Assembly: GCF_036884655.1 (NCBI RefSeq)
Contig: NC_088345.1
Span: forward strand, 33,419,501 to 33,483,500
Origin: Musa acuminata AAA Group
Taxonomy: Eukaryota; Streptophyta; Magnoliopsida; Zingiberales; Musaceae
Reading direction: 5' to 3'
Length of the DNA: 64,000 nucleotides
Shown piece after piece: positions 49,012-60,971 of the stretch (within the stretch, counting starts at the first letter, position 1; each line of letters begins with the position of its first letter). Both the position numbers and the translations under genes were made by a program. Under the pieces are notes generated by a model, which was not told where the DNA came from, did not search any database, and saw only the letters and a list, made by a program, of their open reading frames with translations.

Positions 49012-50492
49012 TGTTAGTCATAGGTGCCCAGCAAGCCAATCACTTGAGTGATGGCACATGTGACTTGATACAGAATCTTTTTGCTTAATATATTTATTTT
49101 ATAACTATTGCATAAATGCATATATATATTGTGATGTCCTTGGATTTGTGCAATGGGAATCGGATCGTGATGAGATCACGATAATGAGATCGATTCACCT
49201 TTAAACACATATCCTAAATAATCCCGGTCATAGATTACTCGAGAGGGACATCGTGATAACTGGATAGACTGGTGTGCTGTATACCCGTCCATATGATGGA
49301 TGCAGCTGGTCTCATAGCTACTCGTGTAGGGACACTAGGGATACAGTACAGGTGCTCATTGGAGAATGAGTTCACTGATTGATCCGCTTACGGAATGCTG
49401 GATGGTTGATGATGCCTTATTGTCAGACAGCGATTCCGTAGTCCTAGTGGTGTATCTGGTCCTTAGACTTGAGACACCAAGGATGTCCTGTATGAGTGCT
49501 CCACTCTTTGATACCAGACTTATAGGTTTGGTTGTCCCAGATCTAGTACAGCTGGTCATTGGGAGTGGTAGTCGACCTTACGAGGGCTATTGAGTGTCGA
49601 CAGAGGATCATCCACTCTCGGCGTCATGAGAGGAATATCCCATGTGTTCTTGCTCAGACAAATCCCTGGCCAGGGTCATTCGGGTTGAGAGAGAAAGAGT
49701 TCTCCGGGAGAATCCGATTAGAGCGAGACTTGAGTAGAAACCGTATGGGTCTGACAACACCATGCTCGATATATGGTCTCTGGGATATTAGATGGATGAG
49801 GGACTATAGGTACATGGTAACTGAGGACAGACAGGTCCAATGGATTGGATTCCCTTGTATCGTCTGGGGACTACGGCGTAGTGGCCTAGTACGTCCGTAG
49901 TCGATGAGTTGAGTGAATTATTACAGAGATAATAATTCACTGAGTTAGAAGGAGTTCTAACAGGTATGACTCACGGCCAGCTCGATATTGGGCCTAGAGG
50001 GTCACACACATATGGTAGGCATTGCGATGAGTAGAGGTTCGGATATGAGATATCCGACGGAGCCCTTGTCTTATTGGATGCAGATCCAATACCCACTAGG
50101 GAAGGACCCATTAGGGTTTGACACGAGATCTCTATAAATAGGAGGGATTCACAGCATCATAGGCTAGAGTCTTTGCTTGCCCTTCCTATTCTCCTCTCCC
50201 TCTCCACCTCAGAGTAGGCCTGGAGTTTTGAGGAGCGTCGTCGCAACCCTGCTGTGTGGATCACCGCTAGAGAGGAGGACGCTTGACCTCCTTCACCCTC
50301 TCCTAAGGATCTACAAGGAAACAGGGATATACGATCTCCCTAGGTAAAACAATCTCTATACGCAGTTTTGTGTTTTGCGGATTTCTGCGCACAATCTTCG
50401 CACGACGACGAACATCTTTTTGGGAATCGGGGATTTTTGATTTCTTGATCTTCCGCTGCGCATATGATGTCGCCCCCAATGATTTCCCAACA
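49012..50492 (+). mobile_element. Solo LTR of a different family in a 5S spacer
   Basis: 1481 bp, begins TGTTAGTCATAGG and ends TTCCCAACA. Flanks are AGAGA (49007-49011) and GGAGA (50493-50497). Undisturbed spacers read CTCGGAGAGAGG here, so this is a 5-bp duplication with one later change. It has a TATA box (TATAAATA, 50133-50140) and downstream CT-rich leader. There is no internal region, and no relative elsewhere in the window. Confidence 0.88.
50133..50140 (+). promoter_or_regulatory. TATA box of the solo LTR
   Basis: TATAAATA in GATCTCTATAAATAGGAGG. Confidence 0.6.
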
Positions 50493-50694
50493 GGAGAGAG
50501 GTTTCCGGAATGGGGTCGCAATAGCGATTCTGAGTTCTTTCGAGAAAGTCCCGATGGTTTCGGCTTGCCGTGTCCGGTACGCGGTGGGCATCGGAGAGAT
50601 CCGACAATGGCGATTCCGAGATCGTTCGAGAGGTTTGGGGGCTCCATACGCCGTCCGCGACGTGCACAAAGGCGAGGGACGACGCAGACAAAAC

Positions 50695-50813
50695 GAGTGC
50701 AATCATACCAGCACTAAAGCACCGGATCCCATCAGAACTCCGAAGTTAAGCGTGCTTGGGCGAGAGTAGTACTAGGATGGTTGACCCCCTGGGAAGTCCT
50801 CATGTTGCACTCC
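50695..50813 (+). rRNA. 5S rRNA copy 10
   Basis: 119 bp, A box and intermediate element intact; GATGGTTGACC in the C box, TGCAATC near the start. Confidence 0.9.
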
Positions 50814-51120
50814 TTTTTGCGCCCCGAGCGACCAAAACCTCTCCTGTCGACCACCGAGGTGGTGGTTTTGGGCCACAGAATTTGCCGTGACCGCTACGCT
50901 GTCAGTCTCGTGGGGCTCGGAGAGAGGTTTCCGGAATGGGGTCACAATAGCGATTTCGAGTTCATTCGAGAAAGTCCCGATGGTTTCGGCTTGTCGTGTC
51001 CGGTACGCGGTGGGCATCGGAGAGATCCGACAATGGCGATTCCGAGATCGTTCGAGAGGTTTGGGGGCTCCATACGCCGTTCGCGACGTGCACAAAGGCG
51101 AGGGACGATGCACACAAAAC

Positions 51121-51239
51121 GAGTGCGATCATACCAGCACTAAAGCACCGGATCCCTTTAGAACTCCGAAGTTAAGCTTGCTTGGGCGAGAGTAGTACTA
51201 GGATGGGTGACCCCCTGGGAAGTCCTTATGTTGCACTCA
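51121..51239 (+). rRNA. 5S rRNA copy 11
   Basis: 119 bp; ATCCCTTTAG, AGCTTGCTTGG and 3' end GCACTCA followed by TTTTT. Confidence 0.88.
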
Positions 51240-51546
51240 TTTTTGCGCCCCGAGCGACCAAAACCTCTCCCGTCAACCCCCGAGGCGATGGTTTTGGGCC
51301 TCGGAATTTGGCGTGACCGCTACGCTGTCAGTCTCGTGGGGCTTAGAGAGAGGTTTCCGGAATGGGGTCGGAATAGCGATTCCGAGTTTGTTCGAGAAAG
51401 TCCCGATGGTTTCTGCTTGCCGTGTCCGGTACGCGGTGGGCATCGGAGAGATCCGACAATGGCGATTCCGAGATCGTTCGAGAGGTTTGGGGGCTCCATA
51501 CGCCGTCCTCGACGTGCACAAAGGCGAGGGACGACGCAAATAAAAC

Positions 51547-51665
51547 GAGTGCGATCATACCAGCACTAAAGCACCGTATCCCATCAGAACTCCGAAGTTA
51601 AGCGTGCTTGGGCGAGAGTAGTATTAGAATGGGTGACCCCTTGGGAAGTCCTCGTGTTGCACTCC
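51547..51665 (+). rRNA. 5S rRNA copy 12
   Basis: 119 bp; A box intact, AGTATTAGAATGGG before the C box. Its spacer carries a ~95-bp deletion and then the 4.5-kb insertion. Confidence 0.88.
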
Positions 51666-51832
51666 TTTTTGCGCCCCGAGCGACCAAAACCTCTCCCGTC
51701 GACCTTCGAGGCGATGGTTTTGGGGAGAAAGTCCCGATGGATTCTGCTTGCCATGTCCGGTACGCGGTGGGCATCGGAGAGATCCAACAATGGTGATTCC
51801 GAGATCGTTCGAGAGGTTTTGGGGCTCCATAC

Positions 51833-52279
51833 TGTCACGACCTTAGCTAGTTTTGCCTAAGGCGTGCGGCACCCTCGCGCGTCCGTCCGCAAAGGTCAGC
51901 CTCCCCGAAGCCTCCCATTGTCCCTTAGGACCAACAAAAGAGAGAACGGGTTAAAGAGAACGCCTCAATCGGGATCCACAAGCAAACATGTCCGAAAAAC
52001 ACTTCATAGACAATGCAAATTACAAACAGACTTTACAAGCTCTGAATAGTTGCACAACAAAGGGTAAAATGGTCCATTACAGACCGAAAAGCTCTCGAAC
52101 GTGTCCACATGACACAACCTTTATTTACAAGCCTAAAGAGGCCACCAACCCAACTAAAATGGGACTTATAAGCCTTCGGCCGCCCCTCTACCTGCTATAT
52201 AAGGCATGAACATGCCAAAAGACAACGGACAGACATAAGCATTACATCCAACATCTTGTTTAGAAGTTTGTCCGTTACA
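51833..52279 (-). mobile_element. 3' LTR of E1
   Basis: 447 bp, differs from its partner by about two bases. Confidence 0.9.
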
Positions 52280-52292
52280 TTCTCCCCCACTT

Positions 52293-55200
52293 ATCCCTTC
52301 GACGTCCTCGTCGAAGCCTTTGTGAACACTGCAACTCTTCGCCTTTGCTGAGTCTTCAATCTTCCGCTCCAGCTGCAATGCGCCTCCTGGCTCCCAGCTG
52401 CTCTACGCTGCTGTTTTTGAGTAGTCGACCCTTTAATCCGCCGTGCTGCTACAACTCACCAATGACTCTGACTCTGTTGGGGGGGTTGGCTGAGTTGTGT
52501 TGATCCTTGTCGATTCTTGCGGATCCACCAAATGAAGGAAAAGACCATCTTTTCTGCGCCAGTCTCTCAAAATTTCCACATGCTGCTTGAACTGGGTGGA
52601 TGCTTGTTGGAGCTTTAACGATCATCGCCTCGCAAACTTCTGAAGTTTTGGGTCCTTCCTCCACAAAATTTGCTCATTGACTCTTCTTTCAGTTAGTTGT
52701 CACATCCAAGTAGGTTCGCATCACTTCCGCTTTCGATTGGCATTTCGTTGGGAAATGAAGCGGACGATCTACTCTCAGTAGCACTGATCACCGTTGGTGA
52801 GGATTTGACAACTATTGTCTTCCATTATCTTCGAAGGGTCTTTGAACTTGTGCAGAGCTCCTCTGCTGGATAGATAAGAGAACTGGGGTACTCGGTTTCG
52901 CCCATTCTCTTAAGAGTTGAGAAGGCAAAGGTTACTTTGACTTCACCCGCCTCCTCGAGGTTGTACTTCATGCATCGAGCTGGTTACTAGTCTTCGCCTG
53001 CTCTTTGCTCACACTTCTGAAGCACTTGAAGTGTTTGCACTCCTTGCGTTGAGTTGGCTACTGTGATTCACCTTCTCAATGCCATCGAACTTCTGGAATG
53101 CGGGAAGTTTTCACCCCAACTTGGAGTAATTCTCTGATAGATGAGGTCGCCTTTGGGATTGTACCGTCTTCTCCATCAACCCTGCCGCCTACTCCACTGA
53201 GTAGCAAAGGTACAGCACCGCGTACTGCCTGCTTCGTTCCTTGGTCGTGCACTCTTGCATGACCCGAAGTCCTTCACTTACGGCTATCTTGATGAGAAAC
53301 TTGTTGACACCGGTCTTACGAAGTTTCTTGGCCTCTGCCCTTCAGCCTTGTCTCGGTACTTGGAGATTGCCTCTGCATGCTCCACCTCCTCGGCCCCTTT
53401 CACGACCAAGCGCTCTCCCTCCATGAGAGCAAGGGATCAATGACTTGCACGGAAGTCCCGCCTCTGCGGTACCATGGCGCTGCCATGCCCATGGCCCTAC
53501 TTTCCGTCGCCTCGCCTCTGTATCCCTTTTCTTCACAATCAGTAGAGATGTCTCCATGGCACTCCTCTGAGTCCACCTCCATTCTAACTGATGCTTGATT
53601 TTGGGTAGCTAAGTCCCTCTGGACTCGTCGTCGCTTCCTCGCCCCTTTCGACCCCCTGCTTCAACACCACTGTGTTCTCCAAGCAGTCCGTTTGGTCGAT
53701 GGAAAGATAGACTGCAACTCCCATGCATGGCCTCTGCCATCACGTTGTAGAGTTTGCAGCGATTCTGTTCTCCTCTGACTTGTCGGGCTCCCTTAAGCGA
53801 ATATGAGCTCTGGAGCAGTCCAACTCTCCAGCTGCTTCGATCATACCTCTGCATGATCAAGTCCCTCCCATGGAACTCACTGGTACTTGCATTCGAACTT
53901 TTCCCTTGGTGGAACCCAGCCCCCATATGCTGATGACCAAGGTTTTCATCCGATGCAAAATTCGGTGCACGCCCGGAAGACCCGCCTCTGCGGTACCATG
54001 GCCTTCACTCCTTGAATCCATAGCCCTTCTTGCCGTCGTGTTGTTCACCAAAGCGGAGCTCCCAGTAGCTCCCGATCATACCTCCATATGATCTCATCCC
54101 TCACGGGACGATGTCGTGTGCGTCGCATTGCCACAAACTGTTCCACCACGATCCGCTGCACCATGTCGCCTCCTGGTGACATCTCTATTGCATTCTGATC
54201 CATGTGGAATAAACTCGAATTGTGAACCCTCCATGTGTGGCCTCTGCCAATACATCGCAGGGTCCCTTCCACCTTCGAATTTGTTCGCTCCTTTGGCAAT
54301 CGACCTTCATCCACCCACTCTTGGGTCACACCTAGATGAAGCACCGCTCTAGGACAGTCCGTCGCCTAGTAGCTCCCGAAGTCCACCGACTCCACTGTAG
54401 TTTGTGCACCATTGTCTGGATCCTGGGCCTCTGCCCCTACCAGCACAATCTCCGCTGTGCACTGCTTCCTTCACAGCAACTCAAATGGCAACACTGTGGC
54501 ATATTCTTCAAGAGTACCCGCCTCTGCGTCCTCTTGCCCCGTGCTAAGGCCTTCTGAACCCAACTTCGCCTCCGCAAATTGAGTCGCCTTAGTTCCTCCA
54601 TCAAATGCTCCTCCGAGATAAGGTGCATGTGCCCAGAAGCTCCCTTCGTCTTTGGCACCATGCAAGATGAGTCCGCTCCGTCAGAATGAAGGACCCATGG
54701 AACAACATGATCCTACCCTTGCCTCTGCAAGAGTTCATGTCTTTGACCTCTGTCTAAGGAAAGCACTGTGCTTCTGCTCCATGTTCCAACTTCTCTGTTG
54801 GCTCCCTTCATGTGGCTTGGGTACTTCGCCAAGTTACACCCAAGTTGCTCCGCTCCTCGTTTTTGCATTGAGTCGATGGTGGCCCTCGCGCCCTCCATTC
54901 CACGGGTCAGCCCTCCCTTGAGTCCGATCTCCATATCGACTCTAAGTGTGCCTTCATTTAAGTTGCTTCAGGTTGCTCCCCCACTTGATCTCGCAATGCA
55001 TCCACCAATGCATTCTCTCGAGCGAGATCAAGCGACAACTCCTCGTCGCTTGCTTGGTCCATCGAGCTTCGTGAAGTTGTTGTTTGTGAGGTACTCCTCC
55101 TCAACATGTGAAGTCCGTCTCACATGAGTCTCCCTCTGGAGTGCCGAGACTTATCCCTCCTGGATAACTGTCCCGTTGGAGCAACATCTCTCTTCGTTTC

Positions 55201-55898
55201 GGAGACCACCATCCCCTTGGACTACTCCGATCTGCTGAACAAACTGTGCATTGTTCTGCCTCCTGCAGACGCACTTGCTAGATTGCGCCTCCACGTCAAT
55301 ACAACCACCGCTGCACCCCTCAAGGCCTAGCAACATGCTGAACTCGTTGCACATTTCAGCCTCCTCCGGACGTATCCTTCGCTTGCCGAAGAGAAAGTTT
55401 CAATGCTCCATGGCGCCGAGTCTCGGTCGCCTTGGGATGGCCACGAACATTCCATCGTCCGCATACAAGCCCATGCATGAGTACCAAATTCTTCGAGTTA
55501 GCAATTCCCCTCACCTCTGTGAGCTTTGCATAACTCTTTTGGTCGTTGAGCAACTCATTCCACCTTGGATGGTCTCATTCTTGCCAAGCGCCTCGCTTGC
55601 CTAGAGCACCATCAAGTATAGTTGTCAACGTTGAGCCGTAGCTCAAACTCAGCCATCCCAACCTTTGTGCGCTCCGAATTCTTCCAAGCTTGCCTGTTCT
55701 CGTGGTGCCTCTTGCGCGAAGGGTTGGCCATTCCTCAAAATGCCAATGTTAGATGCCCGCTCCTCTGAGCGACTCTTTTCCCTACATCTCCATGCCCGTT
55801 TTCCCTCAAACGGTCGCGCGTGTGCTGACTGCCCTCAACGCAGCCCTGCTAGGTCCCCCACGTTTGCATGTCAAGTGTTTCTACGAGTGCTTGTCCCG
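52293..55898 (-). mobile_element. Non-coding interior of E1
   Basis: Balanced base composition, no gene. The octamer GCCTCTGC (GCAGAGGC on the element strand) recurs about ten times between 53331 and 54725. CCTCTGCGGTACCATGG occurs at about 53461 and 53990, and other stretches look like diverged repeats of one another. Confidence 0.6.
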
Positions 55899-55912
55899 CT
55901 CTGATACCATAA

Positions 55913-56359
55913 TGTCACGACCTTAGCTGGTTTTGCCTAAGGCGTGCGGCACCCTCGCGCGTCCGTCCGCAAAGGTCAGCCTCCCCGAAGCCTCCCATTG
56001 TCCCTTAGGACCAACAAAAGAGAGAACGGGTTAAAGAGAACGCCTCAATCGGGATCCACAAGCAAACATGTCCGTAAAACACTTCATAGACAATGCAAAT
56101 TACAAACAGACTTTACAAGCTCTGAATAGTTGCACAACAAAGGGTAAAATGGTCCATTACAGACCGAAAAGCTCTCGAACGTGTCCACATGACACAACCT
56201 TTATTTACAAGCCTAAAGAGGCCACCAACCCAACTAAAATGGGACTTATAAGCCTTCGGCCGCCCCTCTACCTGCTATATAAGGCATGAACATGCCAAAA
56301 GACAACGGACAGACATAAGCATTACATCCAACATCTTGTTTAGAAGTTTGTCCGTTACA
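55913..56359 (-). mobile_element. 5' LTR of E1
   Basis: 447 bp, adjacent to the primer site complement. Confidence 0.9.
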
Positions 56360-56408
56360 ATACGTCGTCCGTGACGTGCACAAAGGCGAGGGACAACGCA
56401 AACAAAAC

Positions 56409-56527
56409 GAGTGCGATCATTCCAGCACTAAAGAACCGGATCCCATTAGAACTTTGAAGTTAAGCGTTCTTGGGCGAGAGTAGAACTAGGATGGTTGACC
56501 CCTTTGGAAGTTCTCGTGTTGCACTCC
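56409..56527 (+). rRNA. 5S rRNA copy 13
   Basis: 119 bp; shares the rare changes CATTCCAG, ACTTTGAAGTTAAG-GTTCTTGG and AGTAGAACTA with copy 14. AAGAACCGG and GATGGTTGACC are its own. Confidence 0.85.
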
Positions 56528-56789
56528 TTTTTGCGCCCCGAGCGACCAAAACCTCTCCCTTCGACCTCTGAGGCGATGGTTTTGGGCTTCGGAATTTGCC
56601 ATGACCACTACGCTGTCAGTCTCGTGGGGCTCGGAGAGAGGTTTCCGGAATAGGGTAACAATAGCGATTCCGAGTTCGTTCGAGAAAGTCCCGATGGTTT
56701 CGGCTTGCCGTGTCCGATACTTGGTGGGAATCATAGAGATCCGACAATGGCGATTCCGAGATCGTTTGAGAGGTTTGGGGGCTCCATAT

Positions 56790-57235
56790 TGACACGGACT
56801 TAGTTGGTTTTGCCTAAGTCGTGTGGCACCCTTGCGCATCCGTCCGTAAAGGTCAGCCTCCCCGAAGCCTCCCATTGTCCCTTAGGACCAACAAAAGAGA
56901 GAACGGGTTAAAGAGAACGCCTCTATCGGGATCCACAAGCAAACATGTCCGAAAAACACTTCATAGACAATGCAAATTACAAACAGGCTTTACAAGCTCT
57001 GAACAGTGGCACAACAAAGGGTGAAATGGTCCATTACAGACCGAAAAGCTCTCGCACGTGTCCACATGACACAACCTTTATTTACAAGCCTAAAGAGGCC
57101 ACCAACCCAACTAAAATGGGACTTATAAGCCTTCTGCTGCCCCTCCACACGCTGTACAAGGCATGAACATGCCAACAGACACGGACAGATATAAACATTA
57201 CATCCAACATCCTGTTTCAAAGTTTGTTCGTGACA
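56790..57235 (-). mobile_element. Solo LTR of the E1 family in the next spacer
   Basis: 446 bp, TGACACGG...CGTGACA on the + strand. Flanks are ATAT (56786-56789) and ATAC (57236-57239), the same spacer position as E1. By eye it differs from the E1 LTRs at roughly 35 sites. Confidence 0.88.
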
Positions 57236-57284
57236 ATACGCCGTCCGTGACGTGCACAAAGGCGAGGGACGACGAAAACAAAAT

Positions 57285-57403
57285 GAGTCCGATCATTCCA
57301 GCACTAAAGCATCGGATCCCATCAGAACTTTGAAGTTAAGTGTTCTTGGGCGAGAATAGAACTAGGATGGGTGACCCCCTGGGAAGTCCTCGTGTTGCAC
57401 TCC
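57285..57403 (+). rRNA. 5S rRNA copy 14
   Basis: 119 bp; sister of copy 13 by shared rare changes, with GAGTCCG and AAGTGTTCTTGG besides. The terminator is weakened to CCGTTTT. Confidence 0.85.
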
Positions 57404-57684
57404 GTTTTGCGCCCCGAGCGACCAAGACCTCTCCCGTTGACCTCCGAGCGATGGTTTTGGGCCTCGGAATTTGCCGTGACCGCTAAGCAGTCAGTCTCGT
57501 GGGGCTCGGAGAGAGGATTTCGAGTTCGTTCGAGAAAGTCCCGATGGTTTTGGCTTGCGGTGTCCGGTACGCGGTGGGCATCGGAGAGATCCGACTATGG
57601 AGATTCCGAGATCGTTCGAGAGGTTTGGGGGCTCCATACGCCGTCCGCGACGATCACAAAGGCGAGGGACGACGCAGACAAAAC

Positions 57685-57803
57685 GAGTGTGAGCATACCA
57701 GCACTAAAGCACCGGATCCCATTAGAACTCCGAAGTCAAGCGTGCTTTGGCGAGAGTAGTACTAGGATGGGTGACCCCTTGGGAGGTCCTCGTGTTGCAC
57801 TCC
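57685..57803 (+). rRNA. 5S rRNA copy 15
   Basis: 119 bp; AAGTCAAGCGTGCTTTGG in the A box and GGGAGGTCC, both shared with copy 26. Confidence 0.88.
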
Positions 57804-58110
57804 TTTTTGCGCCCCGAGCGACCAAAACCTCTCCCGTCGACCTCCGAGGCAATGGTTTTGGGCCTCGGAATTTGCCGTGACTGCTACGCTGTCAGTCTCG
57901 TGGGGCTCGGAGAGGGGTTTCCGGAATGGGGTCGCAATAGCGATTCCGAGTTCGTTCGAGAAAGTCCCGATGGTTTCGGCTTGCCGTGTCCGGTACGCGG
58001 TGGGTATCGGAGAGATCCGACAATGGCGATTCCGAGATCGTTCGAGTGGTTTAAGGCCTCCATACGCCGTCCGAGACGTGCACAAAGGCGAGGGACGACG
58101 TAAATAAAAT

Positions 58111-58229
58111 GAGTGCTACCATACCAGCACTAAAGCACCAGATCCCATCAGAACTCCGAAGTTAAGTGTGCTTGGGCGAGAGTAGTACTAGGATGGGTGA
58201 CCCCCTGGGAAGTCCTCGTGTTGCACTCC
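58111..58229 (+). rRNA. 5S rRNA copy 16
   Basis: 119 bp; GAGTGCTACC start (shared with copies 27 and 28) and AAGTGTGC; C box intact. Confidence 0.9.
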
Positions 58230-58458
58230 TTTTTGCGCCCCGAGCGACCAAAACCTCTCCCGTCGACCTCCGAGTCGATGGTTTTGGGCGATTCCGAGTT
58301 CGTTCGAGAAAGTCCCGATGGGTTCGGCTTGCCGTGTCCGGTACGCGGTGGGCATCGGAGAGATCCGACAATGGCGATTCCGAGATTGTTCGAGAGGTTT
58401 AGGGGCTCCATACGCCGTCCGCGACGTGCACAAAGGCGAGGGATGACGTAGACGAAAC

Positions 58459-58577
58459 GAGTGCGAGCATACCAGCACTAAAGCACCGAATCCCATCAAA
58501 ACTCCGAAGTTAAGCGTGCTTGGGCAAGAGTAGTATTAGGATGGGTGACCCCCTGGGAAGTCCTCGTGTTGCACTCC
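58459..58577 (+). rRNA. 5S rRNA copy 17
   Basis: 119 bp; GGGCAAGAGTAGTATTAGG; the terminator T-run is interrupted (CCATTTTG). Preceding unit shortened to 348 bp. Confidence 0.88.
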
Positions 58578-58843
58578 ATTTTGCGGCCCGAGCGACCAAA
58601 ACCTCTCCCGTCGACCTCCGAGGCGATGGTTTCGGGAATCGGAATTTGCCGTGACCGAATGGGGTCGCAATAGCGATTACGAGTTCGTTCGAGAAAGACC
58701 CGATGGTTTCGGCTTGCCGTGTCCGGTACGCGGTGGGCATCGGAGAGATCCGACAATGGCGATTCCGAGATCGTTCGAGAGGTTTGGGGGCTCCATACGC
58801 CGTCCGCGACGTGCACAAAGGCGAAGGACGACGCAAACAAAAC

Positions 58844-58962
58844 GAGTGCAATCATACCAGCACTAAAGCACCGGATCCCATCAGAACTCCGAAGATAAGC
58901 GTGCTCGGGCGAGAGTCGTACTAGGATGGGTGACCACCTGGGAAGTCCTCGAGTTGCACTCC
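58844..58962 (+). rRNA. 5S rRNA copy 18
   Basis: 119 bp; AAGATAAGCGTGCTCGGG, AGTCGTACTA and GACCACCTGG, so all three promoter boxes are altered. Confidence 0.85.
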
Positions 58963-59269
58963 TTTTTGCGCCCCGAGCGACCAAAACCTCTCCCGTCGAC
59001 CTCCGAGGCGATGGTTTCGGGCCTCGAAATTTGTCGTGACTGCGACGCAGTCAGTCTCGTGGGGCTCGGAGAGGGGTTTCCGGAATGTGGTCGCAATAGC
59101 GATTCCGAGTTCGTTCGAGAAAGTCCCGATGGGTTCGGCTTGCCGTGTCCGGTACGCGGTGGGCATCGGAGAGATCCGACAATGGCGATTAGGAGATTGT
59201 TCGAGAGGTTTGGGGGCTGCATACGCTGTCCGCGATGTGCACAAAGGCGAGGGACGACGTAGACAAAAC

Positions 59270-59388
59270 GAGTGCGATCATACCAGTACTAAAGCACCGG
59301 ATCCCATCAGAACTTCGAAGTTAAGCGTTCTTGGGCGAGGGCAGTACTAGGATGGGTGACCCCCTGGGAAATCCTCGTGTTGCACTCC
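59270..59388 (+). rRNA. 5S rRNA copy 19
   Basis: 119 bp; CCAGTACTAAAG, GCGTTCTTGGGCGAGGGCAG (shared in part with copy 23). Confidence 0.88.
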
Positions 59389-59695
59389 TTTTTGCGCCCC
59401 GAGCGACCAAAACCTCTCCCGTCGACCTCCGAGGCGATGGTTTTGGGCCTCGGAATTTGCCGTGACCGCTACGCTGTCAGTCTCGTGGAGCTCGGAGAGA
59501 GGTTTCTGGAATGGGGTCGCAATAGTGATTCCGAGTTCGTTCGAGAAAGTCCCGATGGGTTCGGCTTGCCGTGTCCGGTACGCGGTGGGCATCGGAGAGA
59601 TCCGACAATGGCGATTCCGAGATTGTTCGAGAGGTTTGTGGGCTCCATACGCCGTCCGCGACGTGCACAAAGGCGAGGGATGACGTAGACGAAAC

Positions 59696-59814
59696 GAGTG
59701 CGATAATACCAGCACTAAAGCACCGAATCCCATCAGAACTCCGAAGTTAAGCGTGCTTGGGCGAGAGTAGTACTAGGATAGGTGACCCCCTGGGAAGTCC
59801 TCGTGTTGCACTCC
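59696..59814 (+). rRNA. 5S rRNA copy 20
   Basis: 119 bp; GATAATACC and GGATAGGTGACC, a variant pair also in copy 22. Confidence 0.88.
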
Positions 59815-60121
59815 ATTTTACGGCCCGAGCGACCAAAACCTCTCCCGTCGACCTTCGAGGCGATGGTTTCAGGCATCGGAATTTGCCGTGACCACTACGC
59901 TTTCAGTCTCGTGGTGCTCGGAGAGAGGTTTCCGGAATGGGGTTGCAATAGCGATTCCGAGTTCGTTCGAGAAAGACCCGATGGTTTCGGCTTGCCGTGT
60001 CTGGTACGCGGTGGGCATCGGAGAGATCCGACAATGGCGATTTCGAGATCGTTCGAGAGGTTCGGGGGCTCCATACGCCGTCCGCGACGTGCACAAAGGC
60101 GAGGGACGACGTAAACAAAAC

Positions 60122-60240
60122 GAGCGCGATCATACCAGCACTAAAGCACCGGATCCCATTAGAAGTCCGAAGATAAGTGTGCTCGGGCGAGAGTAGTACT
60201 AGGATGGGTGACCACTTGGGAAGTCCTCATGTTGCACTCC
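60122..60240 (+). rRNA. 5S rRNA copy 21
   Basis: 119 bp; GAGCGCG start, AAGATAAGTGTGCTCGGG, GACCACTTGGG (related to copy 18). Its spacer has lost about 121 bp. Confidence 0.86.
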
Positions 60241-60426
60241 TTTTTGCGCCCCGAGCGACCAAAACCTCTCCCGTCGACCTCCGAGGCGATGGTTTCGGGC
60301 CTCGAAATTTGCCGTGCGAGAAAGTCCCGATGGTTTCGGCTTGCCGTGTCCGGCACGCGGTGGGCATTGGGGGCTCCAAACGTCGTCCGCGACGTGCACA
60401 AAGGCGAGGGACGACGCAGACAAAAC

Positions 60427-60545
60427 GAGTGCAATAATACCAGCACTAAAGCACCGAATCCCATCAGAACTCCGAAGTTAAGCGTGCTTGGGCGAGAGTA
60501 GTACTAGGATAGGTGACCCCCTGGGAAGTCCTCGTGTTGCACTCC
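60427..60545 (+). rRNA. 5S rRNA copy 22
   Basis: 119 bp; almost the same sequence as copy 20, GCAATAATACC at the start. Confidence 0.88.
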
Positions 60546-60852
60546 ATTTTACGGCCCGAGCGACCAAAACCTCTCCCGTCGACCTTCGAGGCGATGGTTT
60601 CAGGCATCGGAATTTGCCGTGACCGCGACGCAGTCAGTCTCGTGGGGCTCGGAGAGGGGTTTCCGGAATGTGGTCGCAATTGCGATTCCGAGTTCGTTCG
60701 AGAAAGTCCCGATGGTTTCGGCTTGCCGTGTCCTGTACGCGGTGGGCATCGGAGAGATCCGACAATGGCAGTTCCGAGATCGTTCGAGAGGTTTGGGGGC
60801 TCCATATGCCGTCCGCGACGTGCACAAAGGCGAGGGACGACGCAGACAAAAC

Positions 60853-60971
60853 GAGTGCGATCATACCAGTGCTAAAGCACCGGATCCCATCAGAACTTCG
60901 AAGTTAAGCGTCCTTGGGCGAGGGCAGTACTAGGATGGGTGACCCCCTGGGAAGTCCTCGTGTTGCACTCC
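60853..60971 (+). rRNA. 5S rRNA copy 23
   Basis: 119 bp; CCAGTGCTAAAG, GCGTCCTTGGGCGAGGGCAG. Confidence 0.88.

Larger units (their letters stand above)
51833..56359 (-). mobile_element. Complete non-coding LTR element (LARD/TRIM-like), E1
   Basis: Two 447-bp LTRs (51833-52279 and 55913-56359) enclose 3633 bp. The minus orientation is shown by the reverse complement of an initiator-Met primer site (GCTCTGATACCA) beside the right LTR at 55899-55910, and by a reverse PPT (TTCTCCCCCACTT) beside the left LTR at 52280-52292. LTR ends on the minus strand are TGTAACGG...GTGACA. ATAC flanks both sides (51829-51832, 56360-56363), a 4-bp duplication in the 5S spacer. I find no gag, pol or other credible frame. 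It is probably non-autonomous, with an unknown helper. Confidence 0.88.

Noticed and set aside
49559..49900. 113-codon frame in the solo LTR
   Set aside because: Lies wholly inside an LTR with TATA box downstream; no similarity recognised.
53241..53598. Short frames inside the non-coding element E1
   Set aside because: Less than 80 codons, low-complexity Pro/Ser/Cys, no gag or pol motif on either strand.
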